This document shows positions 43,669 to 51,051 of a stretch of 64,000 nucleotides of DNA, piece by piece. The number at the start of each line of letters is the position of its first letter. Within the stretch, counting starts at the first letter, position 1. The stretch comes from Streptomyces griseosporeus. Lineage in GTDB: Bacteria; Actinomycetota; Actinomycetes; Streptomycetales; Streptomycetaceae. The stretch is from the NCBI RefSeq assembly GCF_014656055.1, contig NZ_BNBR01000005.1:700916-764915 (forward strand), read 5' to 3'. The position numbers and the translations under genes are program-made. A model generated the notes under the pieces. The model saw nothing but the letters and a program-made list of their open reading frames with translations. It had not been told where the DNA came from and searched no databases.

Positions 43669-45078
43669 CTACCGGCGCTCCTCCGCCTCCCGTGGGGCCT
43701 CTCGGCGACGCGAGCGCGGCAGCACCCGCAGCGCGTCCCCTATATCGGCGACTTCCAGGACCTTCATACCGGCCGGAACCCTGCCCGGATCGCTCGGCAC
43801 GAGCGCGTGCGTGAAGCCCAGCCGCTGCGCCTCCGCGAGCCTGCGCTGCACGCCCGTGACCCGTCTGACCTCGCCCGCGAGGCCTACCTCGCCGATCGCC
43901 ACGAGATTCTTCGGCAGCGGGGTGTCGCTGGCGGCGGAGGCGAGGGCCAGGGCGACGGCGAGGTCGGCGGCGGGCTCGGAGAGCTTCACCCCGCCGACCG
44001 TCGCGGAGTAGATGTCCCTTTTGCCCAGGCTGCTGATGCGGCCGCGCTGCTCCAGCACCGCCAGCATCATCGACACCCGGGACGTCTCCAGGCCGGAGGT
44101 GGTGCGGCGCGGGGAGGGGATCTGCGAGTCGACGGTGAGCGCCTGCACTTCGGCGACGAGCGGACGGCGGCCCTCCAGGGTGACCGTCAGACAGGTGCCC
44201 GGGACCGGTTCGTCACGACGGGTCAGGAAAAGTCCGCTCGGGTCCGCGAGGCCCGTGATGCCCTCGTCGTGCAGTTCGAAGCAGCCGACCTCGTCGGTGG
44301 CGCCGTAGCGGTTCTTGACGCCCCGTACGAGGCGCAGGCGGGCGTGGCGGTCGCCCTCGAAGTGCAGGACGACGTCGACGAGGTGCTCCAGCAGGCGGGG
44401 ACCGGCGATCGCGCCGTCCTTGGTGACGTGGCCCACGAGCAGCGTGGACATGCCGCGCTCCTTGGAGGCGCGGATCAGGGCGCCCGCGACCTCGCGCACC
44501 TGGGCCATGCCGCCGGGCGCGCCGTCGATCTCCGGGGAGGCGACGGTCTGCACCGAGTCCAGGATCAGCAGGGACGGCTTGACCGCGTCCAGATGGCCGA
44601 GGACGGCGGCCAGGTCGGTCTCGGCGGCGAGATACAGGTCGTCGTGGAGGGCGCCGATGCGGTCGGCGCGCAGGCGGACCTGGCTGGCGGACTCCTCGCC
44701 CGTGACGTAGAGCGTGCGGTGCTCCTCGCTCGCCGACTTGGCCGCCACGTCGAGGAGCAGGGTGGACTTGCCGACGCCGGGCTCGCCCGCGAGCAGCACC
44801 ACCGCGCCGGGCACGAGACCGCCGCCGAGGACCCGGTCCAGCTCCGGCACGCCGGTGGAGCGGGCGGTGGCCCGGCGGCCGTCGACCTGGCCGATGGGGA
44901 GCGCGGAGGTGGTCACACGGCCCGGTGTCGTCGTACGGACCGCGGGCGCGCCGTACTCCTCGACCGTGCCCCAGGCCTGGCATTCGGGGCAGCGGCCGAG
45001 CCACTTCGCCGTCTGCCAGCCGCATTCCGTGCAGCGGTAGGAGGGACGGTCCTTGGTGGTCTTGGTACGGGCAGCCAT
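43669..45078 (-). CDS. radA: DNA repair protein RadA
   Basis: A RecA-like, Lon-tailed ATPase that drives branch migration in recombination. The 469-residue product has the N-terminal zinc finger YRCTECGWQTAKWLGRCPEC (C-x2-C-x11-C-x2-C). Walker A is AGEPGVGKSTL, Walker B LLILDSVQTV and the RadA hallmark KNRYGATDEVG. A C-terminal LonC-like domain includes LGKRDIYSATVGGVKLSEP and LAVALALASA. The ATG at 45078 is chosen because the finger starts 15 residues later; text further upstream is Pro/Arg-rich. It precedes disA and is divergent from the BACON-domain gene. Confidence 0.96.
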   Translation of the reverse strand: MAARTKTTKDRPSYRCTECGWQTAKWLGRCPECQAWGTVEEYGAPAVRTTTPGRVTTSALPIGQVDGRRATARSTGVPELDRVLGGGLVPGAVVLLAGEPGVGKSTLLLDVAAKSASEEHRTLYVTGEESASQVRLRADRIGALHDDLYLAAETDLAAVLGHLDAVKPSLLILDSVQTVASPEIDGAPGGMAQVREVAGALIRASKERGMSTLLVGHVTKDGAIAGPRLLEHLVDVVLHFEGDRHARLRLVRGVKNRYGATDEVGCFELHDEGITGLADPSGLFLTRRDEPVPGTCLTVTLEGRRPLVAEVQALTVDSQIPSPRRTTSGLETSRVSMMLAVLEQRGRISSLGKRDIYSATVGGVKLSEPAADLAVALALASAASDTPLPKNLVAIGEVGLAGEVRRVTGVQRRLAEAQRLGFTHALVPSDPGRVPAGMKVLEVADIGDALRVLPRSRRREAPREAEERR

Positions 45079-45332
45079 GGGGAAACCGTAGCCGCCGCCA
45101 CTGACAGCGGGCCGCGCCTGTGGACAGGGCGGTGACGCGCGGGCCGGTTTCCCGGGCGTTCCGCGTCCCGGACGGCCCCCGTTCCAGCCGCGTGATCCGG
45201 CCAGCGCGACGCGAACGAGCCACGGAACGGGAGGTTCCTGTCCCCTATTGAGGGATCGTTTCACCCGTACGGATTAAAAGTGCTCAAGGTGAGAGATCGT
45301 CCCTGCTCATGGCGCCTACGGTCGCACGGGTG

Positions 45333-47081
45333 ATGAGCAGCAGTCCGCAGACCACGACCCGCACCACCGGCGCACACCGGGCGCACCGGGAGGCGCGCGA
45401 CCGCGCGGCGGCGCACACGCTGGCGCAGCGGCCGCCCGCGCGCTACGAGCCGTACCTGGACGGACTGTTCACCTACTGCCTGTCCGTCCTGTGCGACCAC
45501 GACGCCGCGACCGCCGCCCTCGGCGACGTCCTCGCGCTCGCCGAGCGGCGCGGCCAGCGCGTGCCGGAGGCGGCCGGCGACCGCCGGGCCTGGCTGTACG
45601 CGCTGGCCCGCTGGGCGTGTCTGCGCAAGCTGGCCGAGGCCAAGCAGAAACGTCAGGCCACCCATGCCGCCGGCCGCCACGGCCAGCACAAGGAGCGCTC
45701 CGGCGCCCCGCAGCTCTCCGCGGAGGAGCAGGAGCGGCGGCGCCGCGAGCTCGCCCGGCTCGCGTGGCCCGAGGCGGCCGGCACCACCCCGGAGCAGCGC
45801 GAGGCGCTGGAGCTGGCCGTACGCCACCACCTCGCCGCCCACGAGGTCGCCGCCGTCCTCGGCATGGACCCGGCCGCCGCCCGCGAGCTGCTCGCCTCCG
45901 CCGCCTGCGAGGTCGAGCGCACGCGCGCGGCGCTGGCCGTCGTCGAGACCGGCGCCTGCCCGAGCGTCGCCGGACTGACCGGCGACGGCCGGTTCGTGCT
46001 GAGCAGCACCCTGCGCCGGGAACTCGTCCGGCACGTCGACGACTGCCCGCGCTGCCGCCGCACCGCCGAGCGCGCCCTGCCGGGACGCTGGCCCGGCGCG
46101 ACCGTCACCCCGGCCGCCCTGCCCGTCCTGGAGGCGCCCCGCGCGGCCCTGCACATGGCGATGGCGCACCACCCGCGCGCGCGAGGAGCCGCCGCGCCCC
46201 GCTTCGACCGGCGCGGCTTCCCCATGGACCCCAAGGACCGCGCGGCCCGCCGGGACCGCCTCCGCGCGCGTGCCGTCACCACCACCGTCGTGGCCACCGT
46301 CGTCGCGGCTCCGGTGCTCGCCCTGTGGGCGGCCTACCGGGGCGGCCCGGCCGGCGAGGGCCCCGACGGCGGCCCGGCCCACGCCAGCCGGGAGGACGGC
46401 GCCGGCAACCTGGCGGGCGAGGCGGCGGGCGGCTACGAGAACGCCGGCAACGCCAGCACCCGCCCCGGCACCCGCTTCGGCGACGGGGCGCACCCTGACG
46501 TCTCGGTGAAGGTCGTCAGCGCGCCCGGCGCCCACGGCAAGGGCGCCGGACACCTCGACGTCACGGCCGGCCACGACGGCGCCACCACGCTCATCACCCT
46601 CACCAACAGCGGATCCGAGCCGGTGCGCTGGTCGGCGGCGGCCGGTTCCGCCTGGCTGTACCTGAGCCGCTCCTCGGGCACCCTGCGGCCCGGCGAGTCG
46701 TTCACGATCAAGGTGTACGTCGACCAGCTGCGCGAGCCGTCCGGGTACTGGAGCGCGCGGGTGGCGATCTCACCCGCCGGAGCCGTCGTCACCATCGAGG
46801 GCTACGGCACCGCACCCGGCCCCTCCGACCCCGGCCCCTCCGATCCCGGCACGCCGGGCCCCGACCCCGACCCGGGCACCCCCAGCGACCCACCGCCGTC
46901 CACGCCCGCACCGGACCCGACGCCCACCAGCCCGGCCCCGACCGAACCGACGCCCAGCGACCCGCCCTCGTCGCCCGGCCCCGACCCGTCCCCGACGCCC
47001 ACCGACCCGGCCTCGTCCGACCCGGGAGGCTCCACACCGCCGCCGAGCGACAGCGGCGACCCGAGCCCGTCGACATCGTGA
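45333..47081 (+). CDS. Membrane-tethered sigma-like protein with ZAS motif and BACON domain
   Basis: A 582-residue chimera. Residues ~30-100 resemble sigma region 2 (RYEPYLDGLFTYCLSVLCD, then DRRAWLYALARWACLRKLAE). Residues ~150-205 resemble region 4 (TPEQREALELAVRHHLAAHE, VAAVLGMDPAAARELLASAA). A zinc-binding anti-sigma-like motif LVRHVDDCPRCRR has His234, Cys238 and Cys241. One transmembrane helix lies at ~313-335. Outside comes a BACON-type beta-sandwich (~380-470: TLITLTNSGSEPVRWSAAAG and SGTLRPGESFTIKVYV), then a ~110-residue Pro/Ser/Thr/Asp tail. This layout is like ECF sigma groups with C-terminal sensory extensions. The sigma regions look divergent; activity is unproven. The ATG at 45333 (after GTG at 45330) is the preferred start. 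Confidence 0.82.
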   Translation: MSSSPQTTTRTTGAHRAHREARDRAAAHTLAQRPPARYEPYLDGLFTYCLSVLCDHDAATAALGDVLALAERRGQRVPEAAGDRRAWLYALARWACLRKLAEAKQKRQATHAAGRHGQHKERSGAPQLSAEEQERRRRELARLAWPEAAGTTPEQREALELAVRHHLAAHEVAAVLGMDPAAARELLASAACEVERTRAALAVVETGACPSVAGLTGDGRFVLSSTLRRELVRHVDDCPRCRRTAERALPGRWPGATVTPAALPVLEAPRAALHMAMAHHPRARGAAAPRFDRRGFPMDPKDRAARRDRLRARAVTTTVVATVVAAPVLALWAAYRGGPAGEGPDGGPAHASREDGAGNLAGEAAGGYENAGNASTRPGTRFGDGAHPDVSVKVVSAPGAHGKGAGHLDVTAGHDGATTLITLTNSGSEPVRWSAAAGSAWLYLSRSSGTLRPGESFTIKVYVDQLREPSGYWSARVAISPAGAVVTIEGYGTAPGPSDPGPSDPGTPGPDPDPGTPSDPPPSTPAPDPTPTSPAPTEPTPSDPPSSPGPDPSPTPTDPASSDPGGSTPPPSDSGDPSPSTS

Positions 47082-47130
47082 GACGTCACCCGGGCCCCGG
47101 ATCACCCCGTACGCCCGCGTGCGCCGCTGC

Positions 47131-48033
47131 TCAGCCGGCCGGATCCGCCGGATGCGGCGCCAGCAGCGGGAGCTGCCCGGCCAGCCGCTCCTCGCACAGC
47201 TCGACCAGACGGTCGTAGCCGGCCTTGCCCATCAGCTCGGTCAGCTCCGCCCGGTAGGAGACGTACACCGGCTCGCCCGCACCGTGCGCCGACGTCGCCG
47301 ACGTGCACCACCAGTGCAGGTCGTGGCCGCCGGGACCCCAGCCCCGGCGGTCGTACTCACCGATCGACACCTGGAGCACGCGCGTGTCGTCGGGCCGGTC
47401 GATCCAGTCGAAGGTGCGGCGGATCGGCAGCTGCCAGCAGACGTCCGGCTTGGTCTCCAGCGGCTCGCGGCCCTCACGCAGCGCCAGGATGTGCAGCGAG
47501 CAGCCCGCGCCACCGGCGAAGCCAGGCCGGTTCTGGAAGATGCAGGAGCCCTGGAAGGGCCGGGTCTGCCGGTCGCCGTCCTCGTCCTCCGACACCCAGC
47601 CGTTGCGCGTGCCCTCGGCGTGGTGCTGCCAGATGTCCGGGGTGAGTCGCGCCACATGCCCGGCGACCCGCTGCTCGTCGTCCTCGTCGGAGAAGTGCGC
47701 CCCCAGCGTGCAGCAGCCGTCGTCCGCGCGGCCCGCCTGGATGCCCTGGCAGCCGCTGCCGAAGATGCAGTTCCAGCGAGAGGTCAGCCACGTCAGATCG
47801 CAGCGGAAGACCTGCTCGTCGTCCGCCGGATCAGGGAACTCCACCCACGCGCGCGCGAAATCGAGCCCCTTCTCGTCGCTCTCCAGGGGCGTCCTCGCCT
47901 TCTTGGCCGGCTTCCCCGACTTCCCCACCCTCGCTTCCTTCGCGTCCTTCGACGCCTTCACCTGCGAAGGAACCGTGGAGGTTTCGTCCGTCTTGGGCGA
48001 CTTATCGTCCTTCGCCTTTTTCGTCTTTGGCAC
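47131..48033 (-). CDS. Cysteine-rich conserved protein, function unknown
   Basis: A 300-residue protein. The first ~55 residues are a Lys/Ser/Asp-rich disordered tail (PKTKKAKDDKSPKTDETST). The folded part begins AWVEFPDPADDEQVFRCDLT and has a dense Cys cluster, WNCIFGSGCQGIQAGRADDG then CCTLGAHF; later Cys lie at QGSCIFQNR, GAGCSLHIL, DVCWQLPIR, WWCTSATSA and LCEERLAG. The cluster recalls the metal- or cluster-binding YkgJ/DUF3109-like groups, but I cannot place it securely. The GTG at 48033 is used. It is divergent from the ppx gene with 83 bp between. Ten or more Cys in a cytoplasmic protein suggest a bound metal. Confidence 0.7.
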   Translation of the reverse strand: MPKTKKAKDDKSPKTDETSTVPSQVKASKDAKEARVGKSGKPAKKARTPLESDEKGLDFARAWVEFPDPADDEQVFRCDLTWLTSRWNCIFGSGCQGIQAGRADDGCCTLGAHFSDEDDEQRVAGHVARLTPDIWQHHAEGTRNGWVSEDEDGDRQTRPFQGSCIFQNRPGFAGGAGCSLHILALREGREPLETKPDVCWQLPIRRTFDWIDRPDDTRVLQVSIGEYDRRGWGPGGHDLHWWCTSATSAHGAGEPVYVSYRAELTELMGKAGYDRLVELCEERLAGQLPLLAPHPADPAG

Positions 48034-48116
48034 GTGTCCAGGGTATGCCGCCCGGGCCCGGCCCCGGCACCGCACGGGTGGCCGAGGACAGCGCCGCTGG
48101 CAGTAGCGTTCCCTCC

Positions 48117-49049
48117 ATGAGACTCGGTGTCCTCGACGTGGGATCGAACACGGTGCATCTGCTGGTCGTGGATGCGCACCCGGGCGCGTGCCCGCTGCCC
48201 GCGCACTCGCACAAGGTCGAACTGCGCCTCGCCCAGCTCCTCGACGAGCACGGCGCCGTCGCCCCCGAGGGTGTCGACCGGCTGATCGCCGTCGTCAAGG
48301 ACGCCCTGCAGGCCGCCGAGGACAAGGGTGTCGAGGACCTGCTGCCGTTCGCCACCTCCGCGGTGCGCGAGGCCGGCAACGCCGACGAGGTCCTCGCCCG
48401 CGTGCGGGCCGAGACCGGGGTCGAGCTGCAGGTCCTCACCGGCGAGGAGGAGGCCCGCCTCACCTTCCTCGCCGCCCGCCGCTGGTTCGGCTGGTCCGCC
48501 GGGAAACTGCTGGTCCTCGACATCGGCGGCGGCTCCCTGGAGATCGCCTACGGCATCGACGAGGAACCCGACGCCGCGGTGTCGCTGCCGCTCGGCGCGG
48601 GCCGGCTCACGGCGTCCTGGCTGCCCGGCGACCCGCCCGACGCCGAGGACGTGCGGGCCCTGCGACGTCATGTCCGCGCCGAGATCGCCCGTACGGTCGG
48701 CGAGTTCAGCCGCTTCGGCGCCCCCGACCACGTGGTCGCCACGTCCAAGACCTTCAAGCAGCTCGCCCGCCTCGCCGGCGCCGCCCGCTCCGCGGAGGGC
48801 CTGTACGTGCAGCGCGAGCTGAAGCGGGAGTCCCTGGAGGCCTGGGTCCCGAAGCTGGCCGCCATGACGGCGGAGCAGCGGGCCGAGCTGCCGGGCGTCT
48901 CCGAGGGCCGGGCCGGCCAGCTCGTCGCGGGCGCGCTGGTGGCCGAGGGCGCGATGGACCTCTTCGGCGTGGAGAACCTGGAGATATGCCCGTGGGCGCT
49001 GCGGGAGGGCGTGATCCTGCGGCGGCTCGACCATATGGGGACGGCGTAG
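48117..49049 (+). CDS. ppx: Ppx/GppA-type exopolyphosphatase
   Basis: A 310-residue ASKHA-fold phosphatase. The first phosphate loop is MRLGVLDVGSNTVHLLVVDA. It continues with LPFATSAVREAGN, LTGEEEARLTFLAARRWF, the second loop LLVLDIGGGSLEIAYG and the helical block SKTFKQLARLAGAA. The closing segment contains LVAGALVAEGAMDLFGVENL and CPWALREGVILRRLD. It should hydrolyse polyphosphate (or ppGpp-type nucleotides) and so affect the stringent and phosphate responses. The short form lacks the C-terminal extension of E. coli Ppx, as in mycobacterial Ppx1. ATG at 48117. The 3' end starts a 22-bp tandem array. Confidence 0.93.
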   Translation: MRLGVLDVGSNTVHLLVVDAHPGACPLPAHSHKVELRLAQLLDEHGAVAPEGVDRLIAVVKDALQAAEDKGVEDLLPFATSAVREAGNADEVLARVRAETGVELQVLTGEEEARLTFLAARRWFGWSAGKLLVLDIGGGSLEIAYGIDEEPDAAVSLPLGAGRLTASWLPGDPPDAEDVRALRRHVRAEIARTVGEFSRFGAPDHVVATSKTFKQLARLAGAARSAEGLYVQRELKRESLEAWVPKLAAMTAEQRAELPGVSEGRAGQLVAGALVAEGAMDLFGVENLEICPWALREGVILRRLDHMGTA

Positions 49050-49118
49050 CGGCCATCTGGGGACGGCGTAGCAGCCATCGGGGGACGGCGTAGCAGCTAT
49101 CTGGGGACGGCGTAGCGA
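49031..49118. repeat. 22-bp tandem array spanning the stop of ppx
   Basis: Four units start at 49031, 49053, 49075 and 49097 with core CATCTGGGGACGGCGTAGC. Unit 1 is the last coding bases (His-Met-Gly-Thr-Ala-stop). TAG is repeated at 49047, 49069, 49091 and 49113, and so appears in every frame because the period is 22. Confidence 0.9.
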
Positions 49119-49352
49119 CGGGGGACCGGCCGGGGCCCGGCATCCGAGCCCTGACATCCCCGCCGCCCTCGGCCATGACCCGCACCGCGACGGCTCCAGC
49201 GGCCCCAATGGTCCACACGGCACCGGCGAGGCCCGGCCGTGGCCTGCACCACAACGACCCGTGCCCCACCCGCGCCGCCCCACTATGGCCCTCGCCACAA
49301 CGGCGCGGAGACACCCCGCGTCCACAAACCCGCACCCCGTAACCTGTCCCCC
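49119..49352. other. Gene-free interval before the TIM-barrel gene
   Basis: After the 22-bp array, 234 bp without a convincing gene lead to the TIM-barrel gene. The sequence is GC-rich with several CCGGC-type stretches; no clear promoter, operator or hairpin with a T tract was recognised. Confidence 0.5.
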
Positions 49353-50177
49353 ATGGCAGAGCCAGTCGTGCGTATCCCGGATGCGAAGGTCGCCCTGTCG
49401 ACGGCCTCCGTGTACCCGGAGTCGACGGCGACGGCCTTCGAGATCGCCGCGCGCCTCGGTTACGACGGTGTCGAGGTCATGGTGTGGACCGACCCGGTCA
49501 GCCAGGACATCGAGGCACTGCGCCGGCTCAGCGACTACCACCGGATGCCGATCCTCGCCGTCCATGCTCCGTGCCTGCTCATCACGCAGCGGGTGTGGTC
49601 CACCGACCCCTGGACCAAGCTCCAGCGCGCCAGAGCGGCGGCCGAGAAGCTGGGCGCGAGCACGGTCGTCGTCCACCCGCCCTTCCGCTGGCAGCGGCAG
49701 TACGCGCGCGACTTCGTCACCGGGATCTGGCGCATGGCCGGCGAGACGGATGTGCGATTCGCCGTGGAGAACATGTACCCGTGGCGCTACCGGGACCGCG
49801 AGATGCTCGCCTACGCCCCCGACTGGGACGTCACGAAGGACGACTACCGCCACTTCACGATCGATCTCAGCCACACCGCGACCGCCCGCACCGACGCGCT
49901 CGACATGATCGACCGCATGGGCGACCGCCTCGGCCACGTCCACCTCGCCGACGGCCGCGGTTCGGCCAAGGACGAGCACCTGGTGCCCGGCCGCGGCACC
50001 CAGCCCTGCGCCGAGGTGCTGGAACGCCTCGCGCTGAACGGCTTCGACGGCCACGTCGTCATCGAGGTCAACACCCGGCGGGCCATGTCCGGCGCGGAGC
50101 GCGAGGCCGACCTCGCGGAGGCCCTGGCGTTCACGCGCCTGCACCTGGCCTCGGCGGCGAGGGTGCCCCGGCGATGA
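49353..50177 (+). CDS. Sugar phosphate isomerase/epimerase-family TIM barrel protein
   Basis: A 274-residue AP endonuclease 2/xylose isomerase-like barrel. The strands are visible as KVALSTASVYPESTATAFEI, GYDGVEVMVWTDP, PILAVHAPCLLIT, ASTVVVHPPFRWQ, VRFAVENMYPWRY, HFTIDLSHTATA, GHVHLADGRGSAKDEHLVPG and FDGHVVIEVNTR. The conserved Glu, His and Asp residues at strand ends form the metal site. Sugar specificity is not readable. Its stop overlaps the ATG of a TetR gene (ATGA), and it is the first gene of that pair. The ATG at 49353 is chosen because the preceding frame text has no homology-like order. Confidence 0.87.
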   Translation: MAEPVVRIPDAKVALSTASVYPESTATAFEIAARLGYDGVEVMVWTDPVSQDIEALRRLSDYHRMPILAVHAPCLLITQRVWSTDPWTKLQRARAAAEKLGASTVVVHPPFRWQRQYARDFVTGIWRMAGETDVRFAVENMYPWRYRDREMLAYAPDWDVTKDDYRHFTIDLSHTATARTDALDMIDRMGDRLGHVHLADGRGSAKDEHLVPGRGTQPCAEVLERLALNGFDGHVVIEVNTRRAMSGAEREADLAEALAFTRLHLASAARVPRR

Positions 50178-50890
50178 CCTCCGGCACCGGCTCCACTCCC
50201 GCCACCGGCTCCACTCCTGCCACCGGCCCCACTCCCGCCACCGGCTCCCATGCCCCCAGCCGGGGCGCGTCCACGCCCCCCACCACCCCCGACCCCGCCA
50301 CCCGCCGTCGAGGCCGCCCCCCGCGCGCCGAGTCGGGCGACACGCGCGACCGCATCCTGGCCGCGGCCCGCGCGGAGTTCTCCGAACGTGGGTACGAGAA
50401 GACATCCGTCCGGGGCATCGCCAAGGCCGCCGGCGTCGACTCGGCCCTCGTCCACCACTACTTCGGCACCAAGGAGCAGATGTTCGAGGCGGCCATCGAG
50501 GTCGCCTTCGCTCCCGCCCTGAAGGGGCGCGACGCGGTCCTCGCCGGACCCCTCGCCGACGCCGGTGAGCGCATGACCCGCATGATCTTCGGGCTCTGGG
50601 AGAACCCCGCCACCCGCACCCCGCTCCTCGCGATCGTCCGCTCGGCGGTCAACAACGACACCGCGGCGGCGGCCCTGCGCCGCCTGGTCTCCGCCCAGCT
50701 CCTGCGCCGTATCGCCGGAGAGCTGGGGACCGAGGATGCCGAGCTGCGCGCCGAGCTGGCGGCGGCGCAGCTGGTCGGTACGGCGATGCTGCGGTACGTG
50801 ATCAAGGTCGAGCCGCTGGCCTCGGCGGACGTCGAACAGGTCATCGCACGGCTGGCCCCCGTCGTACAGACGCACCTGACCGGCGCCTGA
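50174..50890 (+). CDS. TetR/AcrR-family regulator with repetitive N-terminus
   Basis: A 238-residue regulator. The helix-turn-helix is RDRILAAARAEFSERGYEKT and VRGIAKAAGVDSALVHHYFG, followed by an all-helical ligand domain (TPLLAIVRSAVNNDTAAAAL, LVGTAMLRYVIKVEPLASAD). The first ~55 residues are low complexity: three repeats of Thr-Gly-Ser-Thr-Pro-Ala, 18 bp each, then a Pro/Arg stretch before the fold. Overlap ATGA with the TIM-barrel gene implies translational coupling. It lies 161 bp upstream of ilvD on the same strand, but nothing ties it to branched-chain amino acid regulation. Inducer unknown. Confidence 0.88.
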   Translation: MTSGTGSTPATGSTPATGPTPATGSHAPSRGASTPPTTPDPATRRRGRPPRAESGDTRDRILAAARAEFSERGYEKTSVRGIAKAAGVDSALVHHYFGTKEQMFEAAIEVAFAPALKGRDAVLAGPLADAGERMTRMIFGLWENPATRTPLLAIVRSAVNNDTAAAALRRLVSAQLLRRIAGELGTEDAELRAELAAAQLVGTAMLRYVIKVEPLASADVEQVIARLAPVVQTHLTGA

Positions 50891-51051
50891 ATCGCCTCGC
50901 GCCCCCCTGGTGCGACGCGCGCCCCGGAGACGCCCTCCGCGAGACACCCGTCCCGCATTCCGGACACTCTGTCCCGCCCCCTGGATGACCGGCGTACGCT
51001 CGACTGAAGTCAGAGGACTCTGACCGAAGGTCTGAGAAGGAGCGAGCGACG

